From contig NZ_MTSZ01000003.1 in the NCBI RefSeq assembly GCF_002118315.1, positions 372,001 through 436,000 of the forward strand: a DNA stretch of 64,000 nt, written 5' to 3'. Below the pieces are notes generated by a model that worked only from the letters and a program-made list of their open reading frames with translations, searched no databases and was not told where the DNA came from. This document shows, in pieces, positions 34,221 to 44,275 of this stretch. The position numbers and the translations under genes were made by a program. The stretch is from Kiloniella majae (GTDB taxonomy: Bacteria; Pseudomonadota; Alphaproteobacteria; Kiloniellales; Kiloniellaceae). Every line of letters starts with the position of its first letter. Within the stretch, counting starts at the first letter, position 1.

Positions 34221-34281
34221 GATTTGGAACCTATTTTCTTTATTTAGTTACACGTGTTCGAGGCTTTTGCCTCTTAGTACA

Positions 34282-34307
34282 ACACCCCAACCTTTCGGAT
34301 GGGGTGT
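34282..34307 (-). promoter_or_regulatory. Hairpin between fba and gap
   Basis: ACACCCCA and TGGGGTGT pair (with an inner CC/GG) in the 102-base gap between the genes. No T run follows on the minus strand. A smaller GAGGC/GCCTC stem lies next to it at 34259-34273. Both may stabilise or divide the mRNA. Confidence 0.45.
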
Positions 34308-34322
34308 TTATTGGGATGAGGA

Positions 34323-35321
34323 TTAATCGAGGGTGCCTGTCGACGCCCTGCTGTTATCCTCGGCTCTTTTCAAAAATGCCTGTTGCATTGCATCGGCATT
34401 TTCTTTTTTACCAGCCCAAGCTTTGAGGGGGGCTGCTTGTAGGGCACGACCATAAGAGAAGCTGAGCTTCCATGGCAGATTACTACTGATTTTGTTCATG
34501 GCATTGAGATGATTTGTTGCCAGCTCATCACTTTGTCCACCAGAAAGGAAGACAATGCCCGGAACAGCTGCTGGTACACAACGCAAGAGGGTTGCGACAG
34601 TGCGTTCAGCTACTTCTTCAACAGAATTCTGTTCGGGGCAATCCTGCCCGGCAATCACCATGTTGGGTTTTAGAAGGATGCCTTCCAGCTCGACTTCCTG
34701 ATTCGCCAATTCTGCAAAAACGGAACGTAGAACTTCTTCGCTAATGGCCTGACAAACATTAATGTCGTGATCACCGTCCATGAGGATTTCAGGTTCAACG
34801 ATTGGAACCAAGCCTGCTTCCTGTGCGAGCGCTGCATAACGTGCCAAAGCATGAGCATTGGCGCTAATGGCTGCAAAGCTGGGCGTTTCTTCCGTGATTT
34901 TATAAACACCACGCCACTTGGTGAATTTAGCTCCAAGCTTTGCATATTCTTTCAAACGATCCCGTAGACCATCAAGGCCTTCGGTAATCGTTTCAATGTC
35001 ATGTCCTGCGAGTGGCTTGGCACCAAGATCAACTTTAATACCAGAAATGATCCCCTGATCTTGAAGTACTTTGCTTAATGGCGTGCCATCAGCTGCATTC
35101 TGACGAAGGGTTTCATCATACAGAATGACGCCGCTGATAAAGTCATTCCCGCCTTTTGCTCTGAACAAAAGTTCGCGGTAATCGCGCCGGGAGTCTTCGG
35201 TTGATTCAACACTTATAGAATCAAACCGTTTTTTTATGGTGCCTGTGCTCTCATCAGCGGCAAGAATACCCTTGCCGCTGGTTACAAGAGCCTGTGCAAT
35301 ATCTGCAAGTGATTCAGTCAT
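34323..35321 (-). CDS. Class I fructose-bisphosphate aldolase
   Basis: The 332-residue aldolase is the Schiff-base class: KGILAADESTGTIKKRFD at the start, KWRGVYKI with a conserved Lys, VPIVEPEILMDGDHD, and the Schiff-base lysine in ILLKPNMV. It cleaves fructose-1,6-bisphosphate into triose phosphates without a metal. It follows tkt by 29 bases and precedes gap. Confidence 0.95.
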   Translation of the reverse strand: MTESLADIAQALVTSGKGILAADESTGTIKKRFDSISVESTEDSRRDYRELLFRAKGGNDFISGVILYDETLRQNAADGTPLSKVLQDQGIISGIKVDLGAKPLAGHDIETITEGLDGLRDRLKEYAKLGAKFTKWRGVYKITEETPSFAAISANAHALARYAALAQEAGLVPIVEPEILMDGDHDINVCQAISEEVLRSVFAELANQEVELEGILLKPNMVIAGQDCPEQNSVEEVAERTVATLLRCVPAAVPGIVFLSGGQSDELATNHLNAMNKISSNLPWKLSFSYGRALQAAPLKAWAGKKENADAMQQAFLKRAEDNSRASTGTLD

Positions 35322-35350
35322 ATCTAAAATCCTTTAACAGATCCCAAGCT

Positions 35351-37366
35351 TTATAGACGCGCTTTAACCGCGTCTACGATGGCTTCAGGTGTGATTTTAA
35401 ACTTCTTGTAGAGTTGATCAATTGGGGCCGAAGCTCCGAAATCGGTCATCCCGACAAATGCACCTTGTGATCCAATCCACTCGTGCCATCCAAATGGAAG
35501 GGCAGCTTCAACGGCAACGGTCAGTGTACCGGGGGAGAGGACTTCATCACGGTAATGCTGTGGCTGTTGCTTGAACAGTTCCCAGCATGGCATGGAAACC
35601 ACGGCTGTACCAATGCCCATTTCTTCAAGAAGCTTCTGACCTGCAATTGCAATCTCTACTTCTGATCCGGTTGCCAACAGTGTGACCTGGCGATCAAGTA
35701 CAGAAGGATTAAGGATATAAGCACCGTAACTGGAATAGTTAACAGATATATCCTTACGCTGTGCGGGAAGTCCCTGGCGGGTCAAAGCGATCACAGAAGG
35801 TGTGCCTTCGCTTTCCAGCGCTAGCTCCCAGCACTCGGCAGTCTCAATAGCGTCCGCGGGACGGAAGACATTGAGGTTCGGGATAGCGCGAAGCGAGGCG
35901 ACGTGCTCTACAGGTTGGTGCGTAGGGCCATCTTCGCCCAAGCCAATAGAATCGTGCGTCATAACATAGACAACGCGTTGTTTCATAAGGGCAGAAAGAC
36001 GAATAGATGGGCGGCAGTAATCTGTGAAAACAAGGAATGTTCCGCCGTAAGGAACGAAGCCACCGTGAAGGGCAAGTCCGTTCATCGCAGCTGCCATACC
36101 ATGTTCACGTACACCGTAATATATGTAGCTACCACCGTAGTTATCTGCACTTACAGGGCCTTGAACACCGGATTTGGTGTTGTTGGAACCTGTGAGATCT
36201 GCAGAGCCACCAATCATTTGCGGGATGAGCGCTGTGAGCTCTTCAAGCGCGTTTTGGGAAGACTGACGGGTTGCCAGTTTTGGTGCTTCTTCGCTGACTT
36301 TGGTTTTGTAGGCCCGGAAAGTCTCTTTCCAACCATCTGGTAGTTTACCTGCCATCTGGTCTTCGAAAAGCTTGCGTTTGTCAGCTGGGATTTTAGCAAG
36401 TTCAGCATCCCAAGCAGCAGAGAATTCTGCGCCGCGTTCACCCGCTGATCTCCATGCCTTGAGAATGTTCTCAGGAATTTCGAACGGGGCGTGTGGCCAG
36501 CCGATTTTTTCTCTTGTACCAGCAATTTCTTCGTCACCGAGAGGGGCGCCGTGGGTTTTTGATGTTCCCGCTTTGGTTGGGGCACCAAAACCGATTACTG
36601 TTTTACAAGCAATCAAAGATGGTTTGTTACTGTTGCGCGCAGCTTCGATTGCTGTTGCAATTGCTTCGGGATCGTGACCATCGATTGCGACTGCATCCCA
36701 GCCACAAGCTTCAAAGCGTTTGATCTGGTTATCAGAAACGGACATATCCGTTGAACCATCAATGGTGATACCATTGTCATCAAAAAGGACAATCAGTTTA
36801 CTGAGCTTTAGATGACCAGCCATTGAAATTGCTTCGTGGCTGATACCTTCCATAAGGCACCCATCACCCGCAATTGCATAGGTGTAGTGATCAACAATTT
36901 CGTCGCCATAACGGGCGTTCATCATGCGCTCGCCCAAGGCCATGCCGACGGCTGTCGCAACGCCCTGACCAAGAGGGCCAGTGGTTGTTTCAATACCGGG
37001 CGCATGACCAAATTCAGGGTGACCAGCAGTGATGCTGTCCAACTGACGGAAGTTTTTGATCTGATCCATTGTCATGTCTGGATAGCCAGTCAGATGAAGC
37101 AAGGAATAGATCAGCATTGATCCATGACCAGCAGACAAAACAAAACGGTCGCGGTCTGCCCAGTCAGGGCGTAATGGATCAAATTTAAGAAAACGGCTGT
37201 AAAGTACGGTAGCTACATCAGCCATGCCCATTGGCATTCCTGGATGTCCAGAGTTCGCGCGTTGAACGGCATCCATGGAAAGAGCACGAATGGCATTTGC
37301 CATATCAGTGTGGTTGCTACCTGGCGCGGCGTCCGCAGCAGATACGGGAAGGCGCAGTGCAGTCAT
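35351..37366 (-). CDS. tkt: Transketolase
   Basis: The 671-residue TPP enzyme exchanges two-carbon units in the pentose phosphate pathway. Markers are the [12 protein letters not shown] start region, TTGPLGQG, the TPP motif [12 protein letters not shown] and the catalytic-site [12 protein letters not shown] and [13 protein letters not shown]. The ATG at 37366 follows GGGGACC; a TTG two codons upstream is less likely. It is the first gene of the tkt-fba-gap run. Its leader carries a CCTGTCT/AGACAGG hairpin (37397-37420). Confidence 0.96.
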   Translation of the reverse strand: MTALRLPVSAADAAPGSNHTDMANAIRALSMDAVQRANSGHPGMPMGMADVATVLYSRFLKFDPLRPDWADRDRFVLSAGHGSMLIYSLLHLTGYPDMTMDQIKNFRQLDSITAGHPEFGHAPGIETTTGPLGQGVATAVGMALGERMMNARYGDEIVDHYTYAIAGDGCLMEGISHEAISMAGHLKLSKLIVLFDDNGITIDGSTDMSVSDNQIKRFEACGWDAVAIDGHDPEAIATAIEAARNSNKPSLIACKTVIGFGAPTKAGTSKTHGAPLGDEEIAGTREKIGWPHAPFEIPENILKAWRSAGERGAEFSAAWDAELAKIPADKRKLFEDQMAGKLPDGWKETFRAYKTKVSEEAPKLATRQSSQNALEELTALIPQMIGGSADLTGSNNTKSGVQGPVSADNYGGSYIYYGVREHGMAAAMNGLALHGGFVPYGGTFLVFTDYCRPSIRLSALMKQRVVYVMTHDSIGLGEDGPTHQPVEHVASLRAIPNLNVFRPADAIETAECWELALESEGTPSVIALTRQGLPAQRKDISVNYSSYGAYILNPSVLDRQVTLLATGSEVEIAIAGQKLLEEMGIGTAVVSMPCWELFKQQPQHYRDEVLSPGTLTVAVEAALPFGWHEWIGSQGAFVGMTDFGASAPIDQLYKKFKITPEAIVDAVKARL

Positions 37367-37372
37367 ATTCAA

Positions 37373-37656
37373 GGTCCCCAGTTGGGTTCAGATTATCCTG
37401 TCTGTAGTGTTAAAGACAGGGGTCCATTAACGGCGGCAAAATGCCCCTTTGCACCGCCAAGGTCAACAGTGATCTGAGGAATGCCTGTTATGTTCAGAGA
37501 AATGACCCTATAAAGGACACAATGAAAAGACTTGTAAGACAGGCGGTTGACCTATGTAAGATGCGCATCTTATTCTGTTGAATATTGATATTACCCTGTA
37601 ATTGAGCTGGGTTACTGATCTGGGGATGAAATTTCAGCAAATGGCTGTTTCTTGAT
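37373..37656. promoter_or_regulatory. Divergent region between tkt and the cell-division genes
   Basis: About 280 bases with no gene. It must contain promoters for tkt (minus) and the DUF4164-zapA pair (plus). The only structure I see is the 7-base stem CCTGTCT/AGACAGG near tkt. Confidence 0.45.
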
Positions 37657-37881
37657 ATGACGAGATTACTGAAAGCTGTGGAGCGTCTTGCTCTTGCAGT
37701 GGATACAATTGAGAAAAACATTGCGGCAACTTCAAGCGAATCCGATGAAGCGCTTCAAGAGGTGCAAAAATCTCTCGATCAGAGCTTGAAAGAGAATGCT
37801 GAACTTAAAACGACAAAACAAGAAGTTGGTGATCGCCTTGATAAGGTGATCGGTCAACTTTCGGCCTCACTGGAGAATTAA
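37657..37881 (+). CDS. DUF4164-like coiled-coil protein next to zapA
   Basis: The 74-residue protein is one long predicted coiled coil (RLLKAVERLALAVDTIEKNI, then EELKTT-like heptads ending QLSASLEN). Genes like this precede zapA in many Alphaproteobacteria, and they are annotated as DUF4164 or ZapB-like, with an assumed role in cell division. It ends four bases before zapA, so the two are co-transcribed and probably interact. Confidence 0.75.
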   Translation: MTRLLKAVERLALAVDTIEKNIAATSSESDEALQEVQKSLDQSLKENAELKTTKQEVGDRLDKVIGQLSASLEN

Positions 37882-37885
37882 GAGT

Positions 37886-38227
37886 ATGGCGCAGGTAACA
37901 CTGAACGTGAACGGACGCCGCTATTCAGTTGGTTGTCAGGATGGGCAGGAAGATCATCTTTTGGGCTTAGCCAAGTATATCAATCAAAAGATTGATGAGC
38001 TTAAAGGATCAATGGGGCAAGTTAGTGAAGCACATTTAATGCTTATGGCAAGTTTGCTTCTTGCGGATGAGTTACACGAAGCCTATATCCAAATCGATGA
38101 TGGTAAATCAGGAAACGGCAAAAAAGATACCGCTGCTGACGAAGTTGAAGCAGAGAAAGTCGCAAGCGCGCTGGAAAGTTGTGCGGATCGCCTGGAATCT
38201 ATTGCCGCCCGATTGGAAAATCAGTAA
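37886..38227 (+). CDS. zapA: Cell division protein ZapA
   Basis: The 113-residue FtsZ-bundling protein starts with AQVTLNVNGRRYSVGCQDG, has the conserved LMLMASLLLADEL helix and ends in a coiled coil (ALESCADRLESIAARLE). It strengthens the Z ring. The order zapA, 6S RNA, folate cyclo-ligase gene is the classic proteobacterial arrangement. Confidence 0.95.
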   Translation: MAQVTLNVNGRRYSVGCQDGQEDHLLGLAKYINQKIDELKGSMGQVSEAHLMLMASLLLADELHEAYIQIDDGKSGNGKKDTAADEVEAEKVASALESCADRLESIAARLENQ

Positions 38228-38235
38228 AAGATCTC

Positions 38236-38395
38236 ACTGGTGCTGCGGGGCGCGTTAGGCTGGTAAAATCCCTGGGGCCAATAATCTTCTTTAGGGAGCT
38301 GTCCCTGTCGGGATCGTGGTCTCGGCATATGGCGCCCACCTGCTTATGCAGGCCGCAAGAGGACTTTGAGCCGACGGTTGCCGCGGCACCACGTT
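38236..38395 (+). ncRNA. ssrS: 6S RNA
   Basis: A region of about 155-160 bases lies exactly between zapA and the 5-formyltetrahydrofolate cyclo-ligase gene, the known location of 6S RNA. GGTGCTGCGG (38239-38248) pairs with CCGCGGCACC (38381-38390) with one G-U, forming the closing stem, and ACGTTTT follows. Inside are further complementary arms and the expected central unpaired bubble. 6S RNA binds RNA polymerase holoenzyme and lowers transcription in stationary phase. The exact 5' end is approximate. Confidence 0.85.
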
Positions 38396-38468
38396 TTCCT
38401 CTCTGGTTTATTAGGCCTTGGTCAGGGTGACCTGATCTGGGTAAATAGATATGGATTTGGAGGGGATG

Positions 38469-39059
38469 ATGACAACATCGAATATTGATGAGATCGATCA
38501 GCGCAAAAAAATGCTTCGTAAAGAAGCCAAGAAGAATCGTGCAGAAGCCTACAAGCACAACCCGGATGCTGCTGAACGGTTATGCAAACGTTTGTTTGAT
38601 ACGATTTCCCTTCCTGAACAGGCCGTCGTTTCTGCCTATTGGCCCTTGGGTGATGAACTTGACCCGATGCCTCTATTGCAAACTTTACATCATAAAAATT
38701 TCAAGCCCGTACTTCCTGTTATGTTGGGGGCTGGTAAGCCTTTGATCTTCAGAGGCTGGACACCTGGCGATACACTTGATGATGCCGGCTTTGGAACAAA
38801 AGAGCCTGGTGCCGATAAGGAAGAGCTGGAGCCTGACGTTCTTTTTGTGCCGCTCCTCGCTTTTGATCGCGCTGGATATCGTCTTGGTTATGGCGGCGGA
38901 TTTTATGATCGAACACTGGATAAGTTAAGGGCTAAAAAATCTGTTACGGCTATTGGTATTGCTTATGCCGGGCAGGAAATGCCGGCCGTTATTCGTGGGC
39001 CTTATGATCAACCGTTGGACTATATTGTGACGGAACAGGAAGTCATTAAACTTTCTTGA
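38469..39059 (+). CDS. 5-formyltetrahydrofolate cyclo-ligase
   Basis: The protein (196 residues from 38469) has the YgfA/MTHFS features: KKMLRKEAKKNRA near the start, the VVSAYWPLGDELD region, and the ATP/substrate loop RLGYGGGFYDRTL. It returns 5-formyl-THF to 5,10-methenyl-THF. GGAGGGG is directly upstream; ATGs at 38451 and 38466 are alternatives. The gene follows the 6S RNA, with which it is often co-transcribed. Confidence 0.92.
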   Translation: MTTSNIDEIDQRKKMLRKEAKKNRAEAYKHNPDAAERLCKRLFDTISLPEQAVVSAYWPLGDELDPMPLLQTLHHKNFKPVLPVMLGAGKPLIFRGWTPGDTLDDAGFGTKEPGADKEELEPDVLFVPLLAFDRAGYRLGYGGGFYDRTLDKLRAKKSVTAIGIAYAGQEMPAVIRGPYDQPLDYIVTEQEVIKLS

Positions 39060-39188
39060 TGCTTTTCTCGTTAACTTCAATCCATCTTTTAATAAGCCAT
39101 CTTTTAATCTGGATCAGATCCTTAGAGGTTGGTGTTTTCAAACCGATATCTTTGATATGTTATCGGGATCAAGGCTATTTCAGGTAAA

Positions 39189-39215
39189 CCCTTTGCCAAG
39201 CCGCTCAGCAAAGGG
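39189..39215 (+). promoter_or_regulatory. Hairpin in the gap before ymdB
   Basis: CCCTTTGC (39189-39196) and GCAAAGGG (39208-39215) form a perfect 8-base stem. No T tract follows. It sits 60 bases before ymdB and could be a leader element. Confidence 0.35.
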
Positions 39216-39278
39216 TAGTACGACACTGTATTGAAAGAGGGTTACCTTCCTCAGTAATTCGTAAATGAAGAGACTGTT

Positions 39279-40100
39279 ATGAGATTATTGTTCTGTGGTG
39301 ATGTTGTCGGGCGTTCCGGTCGTGATGCAATTGTTGCTCACTTGCCAGGACTTCGCCGGGATCTGAAACTGGATTTCGTTATTGTGAACGGCGAAAACGC
39401 GGCATCAGGTTTTGGGATCACAGAAAAAATCTGTAAGCAGTTTTTTGATCACGGCGCAGATGTGGTTTCCGGTGGTAATCATAGCTGGGATCAACGGGAT
39501 TGCATGGTTTATATTAACAATGAAAATCGTTTGTTGCGTCCCTTGAACTATCCCGAAGGTGCGCCGGGGCGCGGGGCTGCGCTCTATGAGGTTCCGGGCG
39601 GGCGCAAGATTATGGTGATGAACGCCATGGGGCGGGTCTTTATGGATCCATTGGATGACCCTTTTGCCGCGATCTCCAAAATACTGGATCGCTATAAAAT
39701 GGGACAACAGGGACTTTCCGCTGTTGTGGTTGATTTCCATGGGGAAGCAACCAGTGAGAAAATGGCTATGGGACATTTTCTGGATGGCAAGGTTAGCCTT
39801 GTCGTTGGAACTCATACTCACGTGCCAACTGCTGACCACACGGTGCTACCTAATGGGACAGCCTATCAAAGTGACGTTGGTATGACCGGAGATTATGATT
39901 CGGTTATTGGCATGAAAAAAGAAGTTCCTGTGGCCCGCTTCACAAAAAAGCTGCCAACAGAACGTATGAGCCCAGCGGTTGGTGAGGCGACTTTGTGTGC
40001 GTTGTATATCGAAACAGATGATGCCACAGGTTTAGCTACTCGCGTTGAACCCGTTCGTGTTGGTGGACGGTTGTCTCAAACGATTCCGCAGATTGACTAA
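39279..40100 (+). CDS. ymdB: YmdB-family metallophosphoesterase (TIGR00282)
   Basis: The 273-residue protein has the dinuclear metal site of the calcineurin-like fold: GDVVGRSGRDA, NGENAASGFGI, GGNHSWDQRD, VDFHGEATSEK and GTHTHVPTAD. The Bacillus member is a 2',3'-cyclic nucleotide phosphodiesterase involved in biofilm choice; the role in Alphaproteobacteria is unknown. It is converging with the hypothetical gene at 40112. Confidence 0.9.
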   Translation: MRLLFCGDVVGRSGRDAIVAHLPGLRRDLKLDFVIVNGENAASGFGITEKICKQFFDHGADVVSGGNHSWDQRDCMVYINNENRLLRPLNYPEGAPGRGAALYEVPGGRKIMVMNAMGRVFMDPLDDPFAAISKILDRYKMGQQGLSAVVVDFHGEATSEKMAMGHFLDGKVSLVVGTHTHVPTADHTVLPNGTAYQSDVGMTGDYDSVIGMKKEVPVARFTKKLPTERMSPAVGEATLCALYIETDDATGLATRVEPVRVGGRLSQTIPQID

Positions 40101-40111
40101 ACTGTATTGAG

Positions 40112-40417
40112 TTATGAGTGTTTAGCGATTTTTTCGGATAAAGATTTAAATCGCTGAACCTCGTCAATCATCATACCTGTTTGTTGAAGCGTATCTTTGG
40201 CGATAGAGGATGCCCTGGATGTCGTCTGTGAGGCCGCCTCTGATGTTTTGTCTGAAGAAGGGCTTGCGGTTTCAATAAGCGTGCTCAAGGCATCCAGATT
40301 TGAATAAAACGCGTAATCCTCTGTCAGATCAGCAGCTTGTTCTGCAAGTTTTGAGAACTCTTTTTCATTGAGTTGACTGTCCTCAGGGAAATCGAGGATA
40401 TGAAACTTCTCTGCCAT
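40112..40417 (-). CDS. Hypothetical protein, 101 residues
   Basis: The protein is acidic and helical with a Ser/Thr/Ala-rich centre (SSDKTSEAASQTTSRASS). It has no membrane helix, no signal peptide and no motif I recognise. The ribosome binding site is weak (GGGTACAC region). The frame is open for its full length between two plus-strand genes and the composition looks protein-like, so I regard it as probably real, but with no inferred function. Confidence 0.5.
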   Translation of the reverse strand: MAEKFHILDFPEDSQLNEKEFSKLAEQAADLTEDYAFYSNLDALSTLIETASPSSDKTSEAASQTTSRASSIAKDTLQQTGMMIDEVQRFKSLSEKIAKHS

Positions 40418-40667
40418 GATGTGTACCCGATCCAGATATCACGTTCTTCGGTTAACGATGGCCTATTCTAGGCATTTTAGCTTAAACTTTAGTTAATGAT
40501 TTTGGCTAGGTTTCTCAAATTTCAAGGCCATAATAGGCGATGATCATTTGGTGGGGGCGTGGTCGAAAAAAGAAAACAATTCTATTAGGGCTTCTTCTGG
40601 CCGCGAAATCCTGCTAGAAGGCAATTAAAAATACTGTTTAATAATACGAGAGCTAGGAATTCTGCTC
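40418..40667. promoter_or_regulatory. Promoter region before yebC-ruvCAB
   Basis: A 250-base gap between the divergent hypothetical gene and yebC. It should contain the promoter for the repair and Tol genes. I found no clear repeat, operator such as a LexA box, or terminator. Confidence 0.35.
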
Positions 40668-41420
40668 ATGGCAGGCCATTCACAATTTAAGAACATTATG
40701 CACCGCAAGGGTGCTCAAGATAAAAAACGTGCGAAAATCTTTGCACGCCATACACGCGAAATTATGGTTGCAGCCCGTTCTGGATTACCGGATCCAGAGC
40801 AAAACTCGACCTTGCGTAATGCCATCATGGCTGCACGTGCTGCGAACATGCCGAAAGACAACATTGATCGCGCTGTTAAACGTGTTGCTGGCGGGGAAGA
40901 CGTCGCAAACTACGAAGACGTCCGTTACGAAGGGTATGGTCCGGCTGGCGTAGCTGTGATTGTTGATGCATCAACCGATAATCGCAATCGGACAGCATCG
41001 GAAGTTCGGACTGCTTTTTCCAAGCTTGGTGGTAATTTGGGGGAAACAGGAAGCGTTTCTTTCATGTTTGATCGTGTTGGTTCTTTGACCTATCCCGCGG
41101 CTGTTGCGGATGCTGATGCAATGTTCGAAGCCGCGGTTGAAGCGGGTGCAGATAACGTCGAGAGCACGGATGATGATCACGAAATTATTTGTGATCCCGG
41201 CGATTTTGCAGATGTTCGTGATGCCTTGATTGAGAAATTTGGTCCTCCGACAGAGCTTGGTCTGCAATGGAAACCACAAAATACCATTAGCTTGAACGAA
41301 GATCAGGCCTCAACAATGTTGAAGTTGATTGATACACTCGATGATAACGACGATGTTCAAAATGTTAGTGCTAATTTTGAAATCGACGATGAAATTATGG
41401 CCAAGCTTACAGCTGGCTAA
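40668..41420 (+). CDS. yebC: YebC/PmpR family translational/transcriptional regulator
   Basis: The 250-residue protein matches YebC/TACO1 from [20 protein letters not shown] through [12 protein letters not shown] to the C-terminal [19 protein letters not shown]. Family members act in transcription regulation or, as found more recently, in helping ribosomes through difficult stretches such as polyproline. It precedes ruvCAB, the order common in bacteria. Confidence 0.95.
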   Translation: MAGHSQFKNIMHRKGAQDKKRAKIFARHTREIMVAARSGLPDPEQNSTLRNAIMAARAANMPKDNIDRAVKRVAGGEDVANYEDVRYEGYGPAGVAVIVDASTDNRNRTASEVRTAFSKLGGNLGETGSVSFMFDRVGSLTYPAAVADADAMFEAAVEAGADNVESTDDDHEIICDPGDFADVRDALIEKFGPPTELGLQWKPQNTISLNEDQASTMLKLIDTLDDNDDVQNVSANFEIDDEIMAKLTAG

Positions 41421-41448
41421 GTCATAGAGGAGGCCGGGTCCAGAGATA

Positions 41449-42036
41449 ATGCGGATCATTGGAATCGATCCCGGCCTTCGTTTTACCGGGTGGGGAATTA
41501 TCGAATCAGAAGGCAGCAGTCTGCATCATATTGCCAATGGTGTTGTAAAAACGCTGTCAACGAACGAATTGCCCCGACGACTTGTGGAAATCCACGACGG
41601 TATTCAGGCGGTCCTTGCTGATTATCAACCCGACGAAGCGGCTGTCGAAATTACACTAGCCAACAAGAACCCAAGTTCAACGCTCAAACTTGGCATGGCG
41701 CGTGGTATTGCCCTTATCACCCCGGCATTAGCTGGCCTGCCTGTTGGTGAATACTTGCCAATGATTGTCAAGAAATCAGTCGTTGGAACAGGTCATGCAA
41801 CCAAGGATCAGGTTCAGATGATGGTTGAACGTCTGTTACCGGGATGTAAAATTACTTCCTCTGATGCTGCGGATGCCTTGGCTATTGCCATTTGTCATGC
41901 CCATAATGCTTCGACAGGCAGAAAATGGGCTGAGGGAACGGAAGATCCAATCAGTGCCGCTTTGAAAAAGGCAGGAATTGAAGACCCAAGAGCTGTGAAG
42001 AAAACAGGCAAAACGCGGGGGAAGAAATTTAGATGA
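41449..42036 (+). CDS. ruvC: Holliday junction resolvase RuvC
   Basis: The 195-residue endonuclease cuts Holliday junctions bound by RuvAB. The acidic active site is intact: IGIDPGLRFTGWG (first Asp), VEITLANKNPSSTLKLGMAR (Glu) and SSDAADALAIAICHAH (Asp and His). A basic C-terminal tail ([12 protein letters not shown]) extends beyond the core. The stop overlaps the ruvA start (ATGA). Confidence 0.97.
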   Translation: MRIIGIDPGLRFTGWGIIESEGSSLHHIANGVVKTLSTNELPRRLVEIHDGIQAVLADYQPDEAAVEITLANKNPSSTLKLGMARGIALITPALAGLPVGEYLPMIVKKSVVGTGHATKDQVQMMVERLLPGCKITSSDAADALAIAICHAHNASTGRKWAEGTEDPISAALKKAGIEDPRAVKKTGKTRGKKFR

Positions 42037-42659
42037 TCGGAAAGCTGACCGGAAAGGTTGATTCCACTGGGGATGACTGGGTTATGCTCGATGTTGGTGG
42101 CGTTGGATATATTGTTTTTTGTTCCAGTCGTACGCTCTCTGTTCTTCCTGGCGAAGGCGAAGTGACAAGTCTGTTAATCGAAACCCATGTCAGAGAAGAT
42201 CACATCCATCTGTTCGGGTTTGCAACGGCGGCTGAAAAAGAATGGTATCTCTTGCTTGGCACGGTTCAGGGGGTAGGGGCAAAGGTTGGTCTTGCGATTC
42301 TGTCTGCTATCTCCCCGGATGAGTTGTCTGTAGCCATTGCTGCTCAGGATAAAACCACGTTAACCCGGGCAAACGGTGTCGGACCCAAGCTGGCTATTCG
42401 CATCATGAACGAACTTAAAGACAAAATTGCCAAGCTTTCACTGGGAACGTCAGGCGAAATTGTTGATAGTTCTGCGGCAGAAGGAAAGCCTGCGGCAACG
42501 CCGATGGCGATTTCAGAAGATGCAATATCTGCATTAGTCAACCTGGGTTATCGACGGTCCGAAGCTTATAGCGCTGTTGCCAAAATATCCAGCGAGCAAG
42601 GGGCTGATACGCCGCTTGAAGAACTTATTCGCGGTGGTCTTGCGGAGTTAATGCGGTGA
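42033..42659 (+). CDS. ruvA: Holliday junction branch migration protein RuvA
   Basis: The 208-residue protein has the N-terminal OB fold ([20 protein letters not shown]), two helix-hairpin-helix motifs ([13 protein letters not shown] and [18 protein letters not shown]) and the C-terminal UBA-like domain that contacts RuvB ([17 protein letters not shown]). It starts within the last codons of ruvC and overlaps the ruvB start. Confidence 0.97.
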   Translation: MIGKLTGKVDSTGDDWVMLDVGGVGYIVFCSSRTLSVLPGEGEVTSLLIETHVREDHIHLFGFATAAEKEWYLLLGTVQGVGAKVGLAILSAISPDELSVAIAAQDKTTLTRANGVGPKLAIRIMNELKDKIAKLSLGTSGEIVDSSAAEGKPAATPMAISEDAISALVNLGYRRSEAYSAVAKISSEQGADTPLEELIRGGLAELMR

Positions 42660-43744
42660 GCGACGACAGATTAGTATCCAATGAATTTTCCGAAGGAGAC
42701 GGCGCAGAGAAATCGCTCCGTCCCTTAAGTCTTGGGGAATTTATCGGGCAGCGCCAATTACGTGAAAATCTGCATATTTTTATCGAAGCTGCGAAACAGC
42801 GTGGTGACGCACTTGACCATGTGTTGTTCTTTGGTCCACCGGGTCTAGGGAAAACGACGCTGGCTCAGGTTGTCGCCCGCGAACTCGGCGTTGGCTTTCG
42901 GGCAACATCAGGTCCCGTTATTGCCAAAGCTGGCGACTTGGCAGCGATCTTAACAAATCTGCAGCCACATGATGTTCTTTTTATTGATGAAATTCATCGC
43001 TTGTCCCCTGTGGTCGAAGAAATTCTCTATCCAGCGATGGAAGATTTTAAGTTGGATTTGATTATTGGTGAAGGACCAGCCGCAAGATCTGTGCAAATCG
43101 ATCTGCCGCCCTTTACCTTAATCGGAGCAACGACACGGTCTGGATTGATTTCGACACCATTGCGCGAAAGGTTTGGAATTCCGCTAAGGCTTCAGTTCTA
43201 TGAGCCAGAGGAATTACAGCAAATTGTTGCTCGTGGAGCCAAAATTCTTGAAGCGCCTATGAGTGATGATGGGGCTTTTGAAATTGCGCGTCGGGCAAGA
43301 GGAACGCCCAGGGTCTCTGGTCGATTGTTACGACGGGTGAGAGATTTTGCGGCTGTCGCTGGTGTTGAGTTGATTGAAGCTGCTGATGCGGATGTGGCTT
43401 TGCGTCGCCTGGACGTTGACGAAAAGGGACTTGATGCCATGGACCGTAGATATCTGAAGGTTATTGCAGAAAACTATGGTGGCGGTCCTGTCGGTGCAGA
43501 AACCCTTGCGGCTGCTTTGTCCGAACAACGGGATGTCATCGAAGATGTCATTGAGCCCTATTTGATCCAACAGGGATTTTTACAGCGAACACCACGTGGT
43601 CGTTTGCTTAGTTCAACGGGATATAAATATCTGGGTTTGAACGAACCTGTTGAGATTAAGGCCCGGAGATCATCGCAAATGGATCTTCTTTCTGGTGCCA
43701 GGGCATCAGACGATAGCCCCGGCGATAACAATGAAATCGGGTGA
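42656..43744 (+). CDS. ruvB: Holliday junction DNA helicase RuvB
   Basis: The 362-residue AAA+ motor drives branch migration. It has Walker [13 protein letters not shown], Walker [10 protein letters not shown], sensor GATTRSG and the C-terminal winged helix [18 protein letters not shown]. The start is a GTG at 42656 overlapping the ruvA stop, so ruvCAB are translationally coupled. Confidence 0.97.
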   Translation: MSDDRLVSNEFSEGDGAEKSLRPLSLGEFIGQRQLRENLHIFIEAAKQRGDALDHVLFFGPPGLGKTTLAQVVARELGVGFRATSGPVIAKAGDLAAILTNLQPHDVLFIDEIHRLSPVVEEILYPAMEDFKLDLIIGEGPAARSVQIDLPPFTLIGATTRSGLISTPLRERFGIPLRLQFYEPEELQQIVARGAKILEAPMSDDGAFEIARRARGTPRVSGRLLRRVRDFAAVAGVELIEAADADVALRRLDVDEKGLDAMDRRYLKVIAENYGGGPVGAETLAAALSEQRDVIEDVIEPYLIQQGFLQRTPRGRLLSSTGYKYLGLNEPVEIKARRSSQMDLLSGARASDDSPGDNNEIG

Positions 43745-43755
43745 TTGGGGCATAG

Positions 43756-44217
43756 GTGACTGAAACTGGCATGAAACAAATTTGTGATCTTCCCCTTACC
43801 GGAGTGTTCGAAAAGGGCAGTCATTACTATCCCGTACGTGTTTATTACGAAGACACGGATAATGCTAAAATTGTCTATCACGCCAATTACTTGAAGTTTG
43901 CAGAGCGAGCCCGGACAGAGATTTTAAGGCTCCTTGATTTTGAACAGACAGATCTAAGTAAGCGTTTTGGCCTTTTTTTTGCCGTAAAAGATTGCTTTCT
44001 TAAGTTCGCGCAGCCAGCGTATCTTGATGATTTACTGGTTGTTAAGTCCAGAATTACTCAAATGAAAGGCGCAAGCTTTGCGTTTGAACAGATTATTTAT
44101 CGGGACGATGTTCCACTAGTTCACTGCGATATTCGTATTGCTTGTGTGGATGAAAAGGGGGGACCCGCAAGGATCCCATCAGAAATAAGTCAGACTTTGG
44201 GTAAGTTCGGGGTGTAA
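43756..44217 (+). CDS. ybgC: Tol-Pal system acyl-CoA thioesterase YbgC
   Basis: The 153-residue hotdog-fold protein has the VYYEDTDNAKIVYHANYLKF motif with catalytic Asp and AERARTEIL. It is the first gene of the tol cluster and follows ruvB by 11 bases. The start used is a GTG at 43756; an ATG at 43771 would also fit. Family members hydrolyse short acyl-CoAs and are tied to phospholipid metabolism. Confidence 0.92.
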   Translation: MTETGMKQICDLPLTGVFEKGSHYYPVRVYYEDTDNAKIVYHANYLKFAERARTEILRLLDFEQTDLSKRFGLFFAVKDCFLKFAQPAYLDDLLVVKSRITQMKGASFAFEQIIYRDDVPLVHCDIRIACVDEKGGPARIPSEISQTLGKFGV

Positions 44218-44275
44218 TCCTGGGCCGTAAGTTTGGGGAATGAGTTTAGGGTGCTAAAAGGAGCTGTCAAAGCCG

